NCBI GenBank assembly: GCA_905198575.1
Contig: CAJKDC010000093.1
Location: 1 to 10,880, forward strand
Direction: 5' to 3'
Length of the DNA: 10,880 nt
Origin: an uncultured Bacteroides sp.
GTDB lineage: Bacteria; Bacteroidota; Bacteroidia; Bacteroidales; Bacteroidaceae
Position 1 is the first letter of the stretch. The number at the start of each line of letters is the position of its first letter. The translations under genes and the position numbers were made by a program. Under the pieces are notes generated by a model, which was not told where the DNA came from, did not search any database, and worked only from the letters and a program-made list of their open reading frames with translations. Positions 5,858 through 10,880 of this stretch are shown here, piece after piece.

Positions 5858-6367
5858 TTAACCGCATAATCGCTTGCGGTTGGCAAACAATACAACCATT
5901 ACCAATACAAAAGCTATAATACCGTAAATTTCCGTTTTGTACTTATCCCACCAGGATAGCGTTTCCGTCTGCTGCTGGAATGTTTCCTGCCTGTCTGTGC
6001 TTTGGCTGAGGCTGTCCGTATATTGGGACGATTGCTGCAAAGATGAGGCTGTAGAATCATTGGCCGTTGTAAGCTGACGGGAAGAACCGTCTATACGCGT
6101 TGTAGTGACGCTTTGCTTATATTGGTTTCCTGCGCTATCCGGTGCGGAATATTGTGTCGTTGTGCTGGTGATACACACATCGGACCACATCTCAGAGCTA
6201 TAGGACAAAGTACGGTTATAATCAGCCTGCAAGGAATCCATTTTACGCTGCATGGATTCCAGACGTTCGGCAATATTGATTTTACTGTCTGTCTGTATAT
6301 TGCTGCTTCGGCACGAACAGAACAGCACAATCAATATGAATAGTATGTAGAGTTTACTGTTTCTCAT
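5858..6367 (-). CDS. Lipoprotein with C-terminal membrane helix; candidate unimolecular spanin
   Basis: The 169-aa product begins with a lipoprotein signal peptide: MRNSK, a hydrophobic core, then a lipobox ending F-C-S-C with C19 as the likely lipidated residue. The middle is hydrophilic and rich in Ser, Thr and Gln, with a short helical segment at about 30-55. Near the end is a membrane helix at about 147-162, followed by a basic tail (NRKRLCG). An outer-membrane lipid anchor and an inner-membrane anchor in one chain is the layout of u-spanins such as T1 gp11, which fuse inner and outer membranes after endolysin action. Its start overlaps the amidase stop (ATGA) and it is the last gene of the lysis cassette, which supports that role. 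The family was not recognised by sequence; the call rests on topology and position. Confidence 0.65.
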   Translation of the reverse strand: MRNSKLYILFILIVLFCSCRSSNIQTDSKINIAERLESMQRKMDSLQADYNRTLSYSSEMWSDVCITSTTTQYSAPDSAGNQYKQSVTTTRIDGSSRQLTTANDSTASSLQQSSQYTDSLSQSTDRQETFQQQTETLSWWDKYKTEIYGIIAFVLVMVVLFANRKRLCG

Positions 6368-6843
6368 AATCTCAGTAAATCTTTATACTCTGCCCCTGCA
6401 TCAAAGCACGGACACATCTTAATCCATTCGTGAGGCTCGACAATGCCGTCACCGTCAAGATCCGGAGAAGTATCACGATGGCCCAGAATCTCTTTAATAG
6501 GCTCAACTTCCACAATATCGGCAATCAGTTTACGCAAAGCCTCTTTTTGCGCCGGTGTACGCGTGTCAGCAGGCTTTCCGTTCGCATCCAGGCCGCCTAC
6601 ATAGCAGATACCGACAGAATGTTTATTGTAAGACACACCTGAAAAACCTTTACTGTTGCAGTGCGCCCCGTCAATAGTAAGCGAACGGCCCTGCTCGATA
6701 GTACCATCCAGCCGAATAACATAATTATAACCTATGCACTGATAACCACGCTGAACGTGCATCTGGTTAATCTCTGCTTTCCCAATATCCTGCCCGGCAC
6801 GTGTGGCCGAACAATGGATAATAATAGAATCAATTTTATTCAT
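6364..6843 (-). CDS. N-acetylmuramoyl-L-alanine amidase (endolysin, Amidase_2 type)
   Basis: The 159-aa enzyme cleaves the bond between N-acetylmuramic acid and L-alanine in peptidoglycan to release phage. Zinc ligands match T7 lysozyme: H10 in IIIHCSAT, H122 in GHRD and C144 in WIKMCPCFD. Y41 (GYNYVI) and K142 fit the catalytic positions, and H61 lies in GAHC. Between H122 and C144 is DLDGDGIVEPHE (128-139), a textbook EF-hand calcium loop with Asp at positions 1, 3 and 5, Gly at 6 and Glu at 12. It has no signal peptide and no separate cell-wall-binding domain, so export needs a holin. AAAGAG lies shortly upstream of the ATG. It sits between the holin-like gene and the spanin-like gene. Confidence 0.93.
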   Translation of the reverse strand: MNKIDSIIIHCSATRAGQDIGKAEINQMHVQRGYQCIGYNYVIRLDGTIEQGRSLTIDGAHCNSKGFSGVSYNKHSVGICYVGGLDANGKPADTRTPAQKEALRKLIADIVEVEPIKEILGHRDTSPDLDGDGIVEPHEWIKMCPCFDAGAEYKDLLRL

Positions 6844-6860
6844 ACTCTTTCGTTTATTAA

Positions 6861-7262
6861 TTAATAATCACTGGGAGGAATGCGGTCCTTGCATCCACGT
6901 TTATCGCACTTCTTGACTTCAAGCGTCTTATTGCTCAAGCTCATATCCTGATTTTTTTCCATAAGCTCACGCATCCGCAAACGGTCGCTTTCCTTTTCTT
7001 CGTATAACTTATCTATTTTGTCATTGAGTATTTTAATTTTTTTCTCGTCCTCTTCGTACAGCTCTTTCCATTCTGCCGCAAACTTGCTGATATTGTCTGT
7101 CTCTACCTTTTTCGCTTCTGCTTCCGCTTTCTTTGCGTCAGCTTCGGCCTTCTTTGCTTCTGCAGCTGCTTTCCGACTTTTTGAATCATAGAATATTAGT
7201 ATGCCCAACAACGGAATCACAACTACGGTTATAATCTCTTTCAGTGCTGATATTATCTCCAT
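6861..7262 (-). CDS. Holin-like or lysis-accessory membrane protein with coiled coil
   Basis: I start this 133-aa protein at the ATG at 7262 (MEIISALKEI) rather than the longer frame from 7337, because the extra 25 residues look non-native and the better promoter box lies just upstream of 7262. One N-terminal membrane helix at about residues 10-25 is followed by three 7-residue Ala/Lys/Glu repeats (34-54) and a long charged coiled coil. The end, VKKCDKRGCKDRIPPSDY, with paired Cys and a proline pair, is a pattern I recall from small proteins beside Bacteroides phage lysins. Position directly before the amidase suggests a holin or a lysis regulator. A single-span protein with a large cytoplasmic coil is atypical for a pore-forming holin, so the role is not certain. 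Confidence 0.55.
   Translation of the reverse strand: MEIISALKEIITVVVIPLLGILIFYDSKSRKAAAEAKKAEADAKKAEAEAKKVETDNISKFAAEWKELYEEDEKKIKILNDKIDKLYEEKESDRLRMRELMEKNQDMSLSNKTLEVKKCDKRGCKDRIPPSDY
7101..7163 (-). repeat. Three tandem 21-bp units coding AEAKKAE-type heptads
   Basis: Within the holin-like gene, residues 34-54 are three near-identical 7-residue units (AEAKKAE, ADAKKAE, AEAKKVE). They produce a degenerate 21-bp tandem repeat that could vary in copy number and lengthen or shorten the coil by two helical turns per unit. Confidence 0.7.
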
Positions 7263-7289
7263 GCCTATATGTTTATTTTTGTTTAGGTA

Positions 7290-7297
7290 CAAATTTA
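7290..7297 (-). promoter_or_regulatory. Bacteroidota -7 box for the lysis cassette
   Basis: On the minus strand the sequence TAAATTTG exactly fits the Bacteroidota consensus TAnnTTTG, about 27 bases before the ATG at 7262. No good TTTG -33 box is seen at 19-21 bases further upstream, so strength is uncertain. It lies just downstream of the terminator that ends the preceding leftward operon. Confidence 0.45.
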
Positions 7298-7341
7298 CTT
7301 GACGGCTTTTAGAATAATCGGAATAATGCAAATGCAAATAA

Positions 7342-7385
7342 AAAAGGCATTTAGAACTGACGTGAATCAGCTTTAAATGCCTTTT
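7342..7385 (-). terminator. Terminator of the leftward operon of unknown genes
   Basis: A 12-bp perfect stem (7342-7353 with 7374-7385, AAAAGGCATTTA) encloses a 20-base loop that may hold a small inner stem. In the minus direction it follows the stop at 7404 by 18 bases and ends in a T-rich run. It separates that operon from the lysis cassette. Confidence 0.75.
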
Positions 7386-7403
7386 GATTAGTAGAAAGTG
7401 CTG

Positions 7404-7820
7404 TTACATGTATTTCTCCCAGTCTACACATTCACCCATTTCCATGATGTCTGCTGTAAAGTGGTTGAACATCATACCGTCATAGCTGCCCGGGTAAGCG
7501 AATAATGCGTGTGCCATTTTAACTGCATCCGTTTCAATCTTGAACCAGCGCGAGAAAACGGCATACAGCATGTTTGCCGTATAGGTAACATCGCCCCAAG
7601 TAGCATGCTCCGGCAAGGACAACCCCAGTGTGGCAAATGCGTTCTCAATATCCTTGCAACTCCACACTCTGCCGTTCAAATTATACCGTTGACTGGCATA
7701 TTCGGCCAGCTTACTGTTGAAATGCATTCCGTTATGCTTTTTATAAGCATCATAACCCGGATTGCTCCAAAATTCATTTTTGCCCTTCTTGTTCAGGCAA
7801 TTCTTTATAGCTTGCTTCAT
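7404..7820 (-). CDS. Hypothetical phage protein, 138 aa
   Basis: I place the start at the ATG at 7820 (MKQAIKNCLNKKGKNEFW). The frame remains open to an ATG at 7862, but those 14 extra residues look unnatural. The body contains MHFNSKLAEYASQRYNL, then VWSCKDIENAFATLGL, then ATWGDVTYTANMLYAVF. This helical Trp- and Tyr-rich pattern I associate with small hypothetical proteins near Bacteroides phage lysis genes. No membrane segment or catalytic motif is seen. Its start lies inside the end of the upstream gene (47-base overlap), and it is the last gene before the terminator at 7342-7385. The function is unknown. Confidence 0.6.
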   Translation of the reverse strand: MKQAIKNCLNKKGKNEFWSNPGYDAYKKHNGMHFNSKLAEYASQRYNLNGRVWSCKDIENAFATLGLSLPEHATWGDVTYTANMLYAVFSRWFKIETDAVKMAHALFAYPGSYDGMMFNHFTADIMEMGECVDWEKYM

Positions 7821-8022
7821 CGTCTGAATGATTAATAATGACCTTCTGACCAGCCTGCGCATCCAATTTACGGTTGATGTCCTGCAAAATACGCAATGCC
7901 GTATGTGTCTGCTGGAATATATTGTGCATGACGCATCCGTAAAAATCGAAATTGGCTATCTCATTAGGGAAGTTACATTTACTGCAATCCCCCGGACATT
8001 GTTTGTTAATAGTCTGAATCAT
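7774..8022 (-). CDS. Small Cys-rich hypothetical protein, 82 aa
   Basis: An N-terminal cluster, QCPGDCSKCNF (C9, C13, C16), plus C30 suggests a small metal-binding knuckle. It resembles a radical SAM CX3CX2C in spacing, but the protein is far too short to be one. A helical middle (NIFQQTHTALRILQDINRKL) and an acidic tail (EASYKELPEQEGQK) follow. Its ATG overlaps the upstream stop by four bases (ATGA), so it is coupled. Its 3' end overlaps the next gene by 47 bases. I do not recognise a family. Zinc binding is plausible from the cysteines only. Confidence 0.6.
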   Translation of the reverse strand: MIQTINKQCPGDCSKCNFPNEIANFDFYGCVMHNIFQQTHTALRILQDINRKLDAQAGQKVIINHSDDEASYKELPEQEGQK

Positions 8023-8264
8023 TTTCTTAAATTGCTAATTAGTTGTGCACCACGTACCGATAACAAAGCCTTAACACCACCATTGGATACCATTTGCAAA
8101 AGCTCTGCAATATCCTGCTTATGATGCTGATACATCGGCAGCATAGTTCTTAATTTATGACCGTCCAAAACTCTGGAATTACTGAAATTGTTCAGCTCTT
8201 CCTGCAATTCCTTAACCTGCTCTTCGTCCTCGAAGTCAAGGACTATAAATACTTTTCTTAACAT
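8019..8264 (-). CDS. Small hypothetical protein, 81 aa
   Basis: A compact alpha/beta protein beginning MLRKVFIVLDFEDEEQVKEL. A first strand followed by an acidic helix is a ferredoxin-like opening, as in proteins that bind through an exposed sheet. The rest is helical (MLPMYQHHKQDIAELLQMVS) and ends in a small segment, VKALLSVRGAQLISNLRK. The gene follows the upstream stop by five bases and overlaps the next start by four, so it is an operon member. No catalytic residues are evident and no function is assigned. Confidence 0.6.
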   Translation of the reverse strand: MLRKVFIVLDFEDEEQVKELQEELNNFSNSRVLDGHKLRTMLPMYQHHKQDIAELLQMVSNGGVKALLSVRGAQLISNLRK

Positions 8265-8269
8265 AGCAT

Positions 8270-8692
8270 CTAGGGTACTTTATCAAAATCAATCGGTTCC
8301 TTGTTAGAATTATCTGCCTGTTGCTGTGAAGGCTGCTGCGGCTGTTGTTGATAGTGGTTGTTATTGTCATTTCTGCTGCCTGTAAACAAACCGGCAAGAA
8401 AAGTCACTGTAGGCAATAGATACTCTACCACCTGGGGATTTTCCTTAATGAAAGTAGAAGTCTCTTTCATATAGTACATAACTCTGTCGTAACCCTTCTT
8501 CTCTGGTTCCACCTTTGTAGGAAGGCCCATGTTCTTTGCGAAAATTTCCGCAAATTCATTAGCCTGTTTAGCCGCTTCCATTGGCTGTAATTTTTCTTCC
8601 TCGACCAGATAAGCGAGCATGGCCGAGAATGCCTCTTCACGGCTGCGGAAACTTGTTTCGAAAGATTTCTTTTTGAAGCTGAATACAGACAT
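8270..8692 (-). CDS. Hypothetical protein with hydrophobic segment and Gln-rich tail, 140 aa
   Basis: The N-terminal two thirds are helical (REEAFSAMLAYLVEEEKLQ, then EAAKQANEFAEIFAKNMGLP). A hydrophobic stretch at about residues 89-105 (VEYLLPTVTFLAGLFTG) could be a single membrane helix. It is followed by a low-complexity Asn/Gln/Pro tail (NNNHYQQQPQQPSQQQ) and an acidic end. The order of a helical domain, a possible membrane anchor and a flexible tail would fit a small structural or membrane-associated phage protein, but no family is recognised. It lies 67 bases after the upstream gene, with a hairpin between. Confidence 0.6.
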   Translation of the reverse strand: MSVFSFKKKSFETSFRSREEAFSAMLAYLVEEEKLQPMEAAKQANEFAEIFAKNMGLPTKVEPEKKGYDRVMYYMKETSTFIKENPQVVEYLLPTVTFLAGLFTGSRNDNNNHYQQQPQQPSQQQADNSNKEPIDFDKVP

Positions 8693-8712
8693 AGGAGAAT
8701 GATTTTAAAGTT

Positions 8713-8741
8713 TAAGGGTATCTTTTTTAGAGATACCCTTA
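8713..8741 (-). terminator. Intergenic hairpin, possible attenuating terminator
   Basis: An 11-bp perfect stem (8713-8723 with 8731-8741, core AAGGGTATCT) and a 7-base loop lie between two genes of the same leftward run. The T run after it in the minus direction is poor, so it may reduce rather than end transcription into 8692, or protect the 3' end of the 8760-9239 message. Confidence 0.5.
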
Positions 8742-8759
8742 TAAAATGAAAACCGGAGA

Positions 8760-9239
8760 TTAGCAACGGTCGCTACCGCATGTTTCGGTAACAGTGACCT
8801 GCTGATCCTTTGGCGCATACGTTTGGGTTTGCGCAAATACACGACTTGGAGAACCGCAACAGTTGTTGCGCTGACGGCCACAACCCCATCCGTAATTAGC
8901 AGGATTGTAGAATACAGTGTTGTTCAACTGGCCAAGCTGGGTGCCAAAATCGCGACGGGTTTCGTCAAGAGCAACGGTAAGTCCGGCAAATGCCTGAGCA
9001 GCACCATACATCTGGTCATTGAGCTTGCCAACCTGCGGAGCGATGCAGTTAAGACGGCCATCCAGATTAGCCAAACCTGTAGCGAAGTTAACCTTCTCGT
9101 TACATGACTTAGTCCAGTTGTAGACAAACAGACCAATAACCAGAACAATAGCAATTACCCACCAGGGAGCCATGTTCGCCCAACAGTTGCTTTTCTGTTG
9201 CTCCAGCTCACGCACTGCTGCATATTCAGATAAATCCAT
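8760..9239 (-). CDS. Single-span membrane protein with Cys-rich C-terminus, 159 aa
   Basis: After a short acidic N-terminus there is one strong membrane helix at about residues 24-42 (APWWVIAIVLVIGLFVYNW). Next comes a helical soluble region (LDGRLNCIAPQVGKLNDQMY, AAQAFAGLTVALDETRRDF), then a Gly/Asn/Cys-rich segment (NYGWGCGRQRNNCCGS) and a Cys near the very end. The many cysteines after a single helix suggest disulphides in the periplasm or metal binding. Its own promoter lies just upstream. A hairpin follows it. I have seen this type only as a hypothetical protein in Bacteroides phages and assign no function; a virion or membrane role is possible. Confidence 0.65.
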   Translation of the reverse strand: MDLSEYAAVRELEQQKSNCWANMAPWWVIAIVLVIGLFVYNWTKSCNEKVNFATGLANLDGRLNCIAPQVGKLNDQMYGAAQAFAGLTVALDETRRDFGTQLGQLNNTVFYNPANYGWGCGRQRNNCCGSPSRVFAQTQTYAPKDQQVTVTETCGSDRC

Positions 9240-9280
9240 AATGAATTGATTTTAAATCCCGGTCAAAATTAACCGTACCA

Positions 9281-9312
9281 CAAATATAGAATATACATAT
9301 CAGGGAGTGAAA
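9281..9312 (-). promoter_or_regulatory. Bacteroidota promoter for the leftward operon
   Basis: On the minus strand, TATATTTG (9281-9288) exactly fits the -7 consensus TAnnTTTG. TTTC (9309-9312) lies 20 bases further upstream and matches three of four bases of the -33 TTTG box. The -33 part lies inside the last codons of the DnaA-like gene. Transcription would begin near 9275, about 35 bases before the ATG at 9239. Confidence 0.65.
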
Positions 9313-9605
9313 GCGTTATTTTCGAGTGCTTTATAAACTGTTTGTACGTTGTAAGCGAATTGTTTGTTAGTTGAAAGCCGTGTGTCGTACAGGTTTATGA
9401 TGTGCCTGATATTTGCAGGGGACTGTTTCAGTAATTGTGCAATTTGTGTGGGATAGAAACCATACCGGTGAAGGACTTTTACAAGGATATACCTTGCGTC
9501 TATGACTTCACAATGTTTGGAATCTGATAGAATAATCTCTGAGGGAATTGATAATGCTGTGCTGATTAACTGCACAATTCTCTGAAACGTTTCCTGGTTG
9601 TTCAT
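9300..9605 (-). CDS. DnaA domain IV-like helix-turn-helix protein, 101 aa
   Basis: Residues about 33-77 (CEVIDARYILVKVLHRYGFY, then PTQIAQLLKQSPANIRHIINLYD) follow the layout of the DNA-binding domain IV of DnaA. An Ala-Arg-Tyr-Ile helix is followed by a short turn, a Y-P-x-Q-I-A helix and a recognition helix. The DnaA ATPase core is absent; only this HTH and a short N-terminal helix are present. In DnaA this domain binds the 9-bp DnaA box. Here it could bind phage DNA as a replication or transcription regulator. The position next to an operon promoter and a non-coding region with a palindrome fits a regulator. The fold call comes from pattern, not from a search. Confidence 0.6.
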   Translation of the reverse strand: MNNQETFQRIVQLISTALSIPSEIILSDSKHCEVIDARYILVKVLHRYGFYPTQIAQLLKQSPANIRHIINLYDTRLSTNKQFAYNVQTVYKALENNAFTP

Positions 9606-9638
9606 AATATTTGTGTTTTTTGAATTTTCTCAAAGAAA

Positions 9639-9673
9639 CAAAAAATATTGTGAGAGGTTGGTAATTATACAAA
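9639..9673 (-). promoter_or_regulatory. Weak candidate promoter for the DnaA-like gene
   Basis: On the minus strand a TTTG (9670-9673) is followed 22 bases later by TATTTTTTG (9639-9647), which differs from TAnnTTTG by one extra T. The location is right, 34 bases before the ATG at 9605, but in such AT-rich DNA this could be chance. Confidence 0.3.
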
Positions 9674-9701
9674 TATGATACTGCAAATTCGATAAATTAA
9701 A

Positions 9702-9734
9702 AAGAGGACCGCATCATCACGACGCAATCCTCTT
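9702..9734. terminator. Intergenic hairpin (7-bp stem), function unclear
   Basis: AAGAGGA (9702-9708) pairs with TCCTCTT (9728-9734) around a 19-base loop, followed by a short A-rich run. The stem is short for a terminator and no gene obviously ends here. It may be a regulatory structure in the divergent region between the HTH gene and the recombinase. Confidence 0.35.
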
Positions 9735-9744
9735 AAAACAACAA

Positions 9745-9765
9745 GCTAAATATGATATATTTAGC
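9745..9765. repeat. 21-bp palindrome upstream of the recombinase gene
   Basis: GCTAAATAT and its exact reverse complement ATATTTAGC are separated by three bases (GAT). The arm length and central spacer fit a dimeric protein-binding site. It lies 77 bases before the recombinase ATG and upstream of its candidate promoter, so it could be an operator or a recombination half-site pair. No second copy was noticed in the window. Confidence 0.6.
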
Positions 9766-9788
9766 ACAACAAATATAGTATATTTTCT

Positions 9789-9819
9789 TTTGTTTTTATG
9801 ATTATTTTTTGTATATTGT
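9789..9819 (+). promoter_or_regulatory. Weak candidate promoter for the recombinase
   Basis: TTTG (9789-9792) and TATATTGT (9812-9819) are 19 bases apart, the usual -33/-7 spacing, but the second element is an imperfect match to TAnnTTTG. The predicted start would be about 20 bases before ATG 9843. Confidence 0.35.
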
Positions 9820-9842
9820 ATTACAAACAACAAGCAAATAAT

Positions 9843-10460
9843 ATGATATACGGTTACATTCGCGTTTCTACGGATAAACAAACCGTAGAAAATCAACGTT
9901 ATGAAATTAAACATTTCTGTGAGGTTAATAACCTTAAAGTAGACAAATGGATAAGCGAAACAATCAGCGGAGCAAAAGATGTTGATAAACGCTTATTGGG
10001 CAAACTTCTTCAAGGAGTACAAAAAGATGATATTATAATATGCTCTGAAATAAGTCGTCTTGGTCGTTCATTGTTTATGATTATGTCTGTCCTTAACCGA
10101 TGTATGGATATTGGAGCCAAAGTATGGACTATTAAGGATAACTATCGTTTAGGAGATGATATTACAAGTAAAGTTTTAGCTTTTGCTTTTGGATTATCAG
10201 CAGAAATTGAAAGGAAATTAATAAGTCAAAGAACCAAAGAAGCTTTAGCAAGAAAAAAGGCTGAGGGAGTTAAACTAGGTAGACCACAAGGACCTGGGAA
10301 ACGCAGATTGGACGGTGAAGAACAGAAAATAAGAATTCTAATTGAACAGGGATTTTCAAAAAGGCAGATAGCTAAATTATATGATGTACACGAAAGTACT
10401 TTATATGATTTTATTATCGTTCGAAATATGCAAGATATTTGGAAAATAAAACGTGCTTAA
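9843..10460 (+). CDS. Serine site-specific recombinase (Hin/Mpi-like DNA invertase or resolvase)
   Basis: The 205-aa protein has the resolvase/invertase catalytic domain. MIYGYIRVSTDKQ carries R7 and the nucleophile S9. SEISRLGRS carries R72 and R75, which match the active-site arginines of gamma-delta resolvase. The long E helix (AEIERKLISQRTKEALARKK, about 120-139) leads to KLGRP and a C-terminal helix-turn-helix (FSKRQIAKLYDVHESTLYDF). I start at 9843, because the frame upstream to 9798 adds 15 non-native residues. The sequence strongly resembles Mpi, the B. fragilis master invertase that flips promoters, as I recall it. It could also be a phage Gin-type invertase or a resolvase. Its target is not in the window as far as I can see. 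A terminator follows at once. Confidence 0.88.
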   Translation: MIYGYIRVSTDKQTVENQRYEIKHFCEVNNLKVDKWISETISGAKDVDKRLLGKLLQGVQKDDIIICSEISRLGRSLFMIMSVLNRCMDIGAKVWTIKDNYRLGDDITSKVLAFAFGLSAEIERKLISQRTKEALARKKAEGVKLGRPQGPGKRRLDGEEQKIRILIEQGFSKRQIAKLYDVHESTLYDFIIVRNMQDIWKIKRA

Positions 10461-10473
10461 AACCTTTGCATAT

Positions 10474-10504
10474 AAAATAAGGCTTCATAACGAAGCCTTA
10501 TTTT
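10474..10504. terminator. Bidirectional terminator after the recombinase
   Basis: A perfect 13-bp stem (10474-10486 with 10492-10504, core AATAAGGCTTC) with a 5-base loop is followed by T residues on the plus strand and A-rich sequence on the other side. It serves the recombinase and also contains the stop codon (10485-10487) of the leftward small gene. Confidence 0.85.
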
Positions 10505-10688
10505 TACTAAACTCCTCAATCAAACGAAGCAATGAATCTTTAGGATTAAGTTTTTCTGTCTGTGCTTTCAATACACAAAAGATTCTATACTCCAGTTCTA
10601 GGCGTTCATCCTCGTCTGCAACATAATTCCGGATAATTTCGCTGATAGCACGATGGGTGCTTACGAGTGTGTTCTTATCATTTTCCAT
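10485..10688 (-). CDS. Small hypothetical helical protein, 67 aa
   Basis: A fully helical, charged protein beginning MENDKNTLVSTHRAISEIIR, with an acidic centre (NYVADEDERLELEYRIFCVL) and a basic end (EEFSKNKASL). It has no signal peptide or membrane helix. The stop codon is embedded in the right part of the hairpin shared with the recombinase, so coding and termination sequences overlap. The family is unknown. Its isolated position, convergent with the recombinase, suits a small phage or ICE accessory gene. Confidence 0.6.
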   Translation of the reverse strand: MENDKNTLVSTHRAISEIIRNYVADEDERLELEYRIFCVLKAQTEKLNPKDSLLRLIEEFSKNKASL

Positions 10689-10758
10689 AATCTTTTAATT
10701 GGGATTTATATGCTAAAAACGCACTAGGTTGAGGATTTTCCACTTTTTTTGTAAAAAA

Positions 10759-10787
10759 AATAAGGCAGGTTGAGAACCTGCCTTATT
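10759..10787 (-). terminator. Strong leftward intrinsic terminator
   Basis: A 13-bp perfect stem (10759-10771 with 10775-10787, core AAGGCAGGTT) with a 3-base loop is followed in the minus direction by eight T residues. It must end a leftward transcript entering from beyond the right edge. It therefore also isolates the 67-aa gene from upstream reading. Confidence 0.85.
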
Positions 10788-10810
10788 CAATATTTATGCG
10801 ATATGCAATT

Positions 10811-10880
10811 CTAAAAGTCTCGTGAAAAAACGTCCTTATCACAATAAAAAATATCCTTGTAATTCTTGTATATAGATATT
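10811..10880 (-). CDS. Possible C-terminal end of a leftward gene (5' truncated)
   Basis: On the minus strand a frame open from the right edge reads ISIYKNYKDIFYCDKDVFSR and ends in a TAG at 10811-10813, 23 bases before the strong terminator. Another minus frame is open to a TAA at 10783-10785 inside the hairpin, but its translation (many Phe and Ile in a row) looks less natural. Too short to identify; listed because the terminator implies that a gene ends here. Confidence 0.3.
   Translation of the reverse strand, partial: ISIYKNYKDIFYCDKDVFSRDF

Noticed and set aside
7263..7337. Longer N-terminus of the holin-like protein from 7337
   Set aside because: It would include the promoter box and an unnatural Tyr/Lys/Asn-rich stretch. 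The ATG at 7262 starts a sensible membrane protein.
7962..8012. CX3CX2C in the 82-aa protein as a radical SAM motif
   Set aside because: The protein has only 82 residues and no barrel. A small metal-binding knuckle is more likely.
8823..9107. Plus-strand open frame opposite the membrane protein
   Set aside because: It lies antisense to a convincing gene with a membrane helix and proper operon spacing. It is a shadow frame.
9798..9842. Longer N-terminus of the recombinase
   Set aside because: The family begins with a short Met-x-x-Gly-Tyr-x-Arg-Val-Ser segment, which is at 9843. The upstream residues overlap the promoter region.
10726..10774. Direct repeat AGGTTGAG at 10726 and 10767 as an attachment site
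   Set aside because: Only eight bases long, and the second copy is part of a terminator stem. Likely chance.
1..10880. CRISPR array, tRNA, diversity-generating retroelement or toxin-antitoxin pair
   Set aside because: No regularly spaced repeats, no tRNA-like cloverleaf, no reverse transcriptase motif and no recognisable toxin or antitoxin family were seen on either strand.

Overview
The window looks like part of a temperate phage or prophage of a Bacteroidales host (Bacteroides, Phocaeicola or a relative). The grounds are: Bacteroidota-type promoter boxes (TAnnTTTG) ahead of two minus-strand transcription units; a DUF3127 protein, a DnaA-domain-IV-like small protein and an Mpi-like serine recombinase; and a compact lysis cassette. 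No capsid, portal, terminase or tail gene is recognisable here, and no tRNA or rRNA is visible. The host assignment is inferred from protein resemblance and promoter style, not from a database search.

Layout. Bases 1-5815 form a rightward, tightly packed run (several ATGA or TAATG overlaps): the end of an unknown gene, a DEDDh 3'-5' exonuclease, a small unknown, a radical SAM protein, a DNA methyltransferase broken at a G9 tract, a 57-aa membrane protein, a DUF2786 protein, several small unknowns, a two-helix membrane protein, a coiled-coil protein, an unknown, and a DUF3127 protein. The part from about 1050 to 5000 is visibly more AT-rich than the flanks and carries strong AAAGGAG motifs, so it may be accessory cargo. 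A 13-bp hairpin at 5817-5851 separates this run from the leftward genes.

Bases 5858-9605 are read leftward. Transcription begins with a DnaA-like HTH protein (9300-9605), then a promoter at 9281-9312 and an operon of five unknown genes ending at a terminator (7342-7385). A further promoter-like box (7290-7297) precedes the lysis cassette: a holin-like or accessory membrane protein, an N-acetylmuramoyl-L-alanine amidase with an EF-hand-like loop in its catalytic region, and a lipoprotein with a C-terminal membrane helix that fits a unimolecular spanin.

Bases 9606-9842 are non-coding, with a hairpin and a 21-bp palindrome. They precede a rightward Hin/Mpi-like serine recombinase (9843-10460), a shared terminator, a small leftward gene, and a strong leftward terminator for something beyond the right edge.

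The most notable signal is two long G homopolymers, G8 and G9, in adjacent genes (radical SAM and methyltransferase) within AT-rich DNA. As sequenced, the first gene is in frame and the second is out of frame by one G. This is what phase variation by slipped-strand mispairing would look like. Homopolymer sequencing error is the main alternative.
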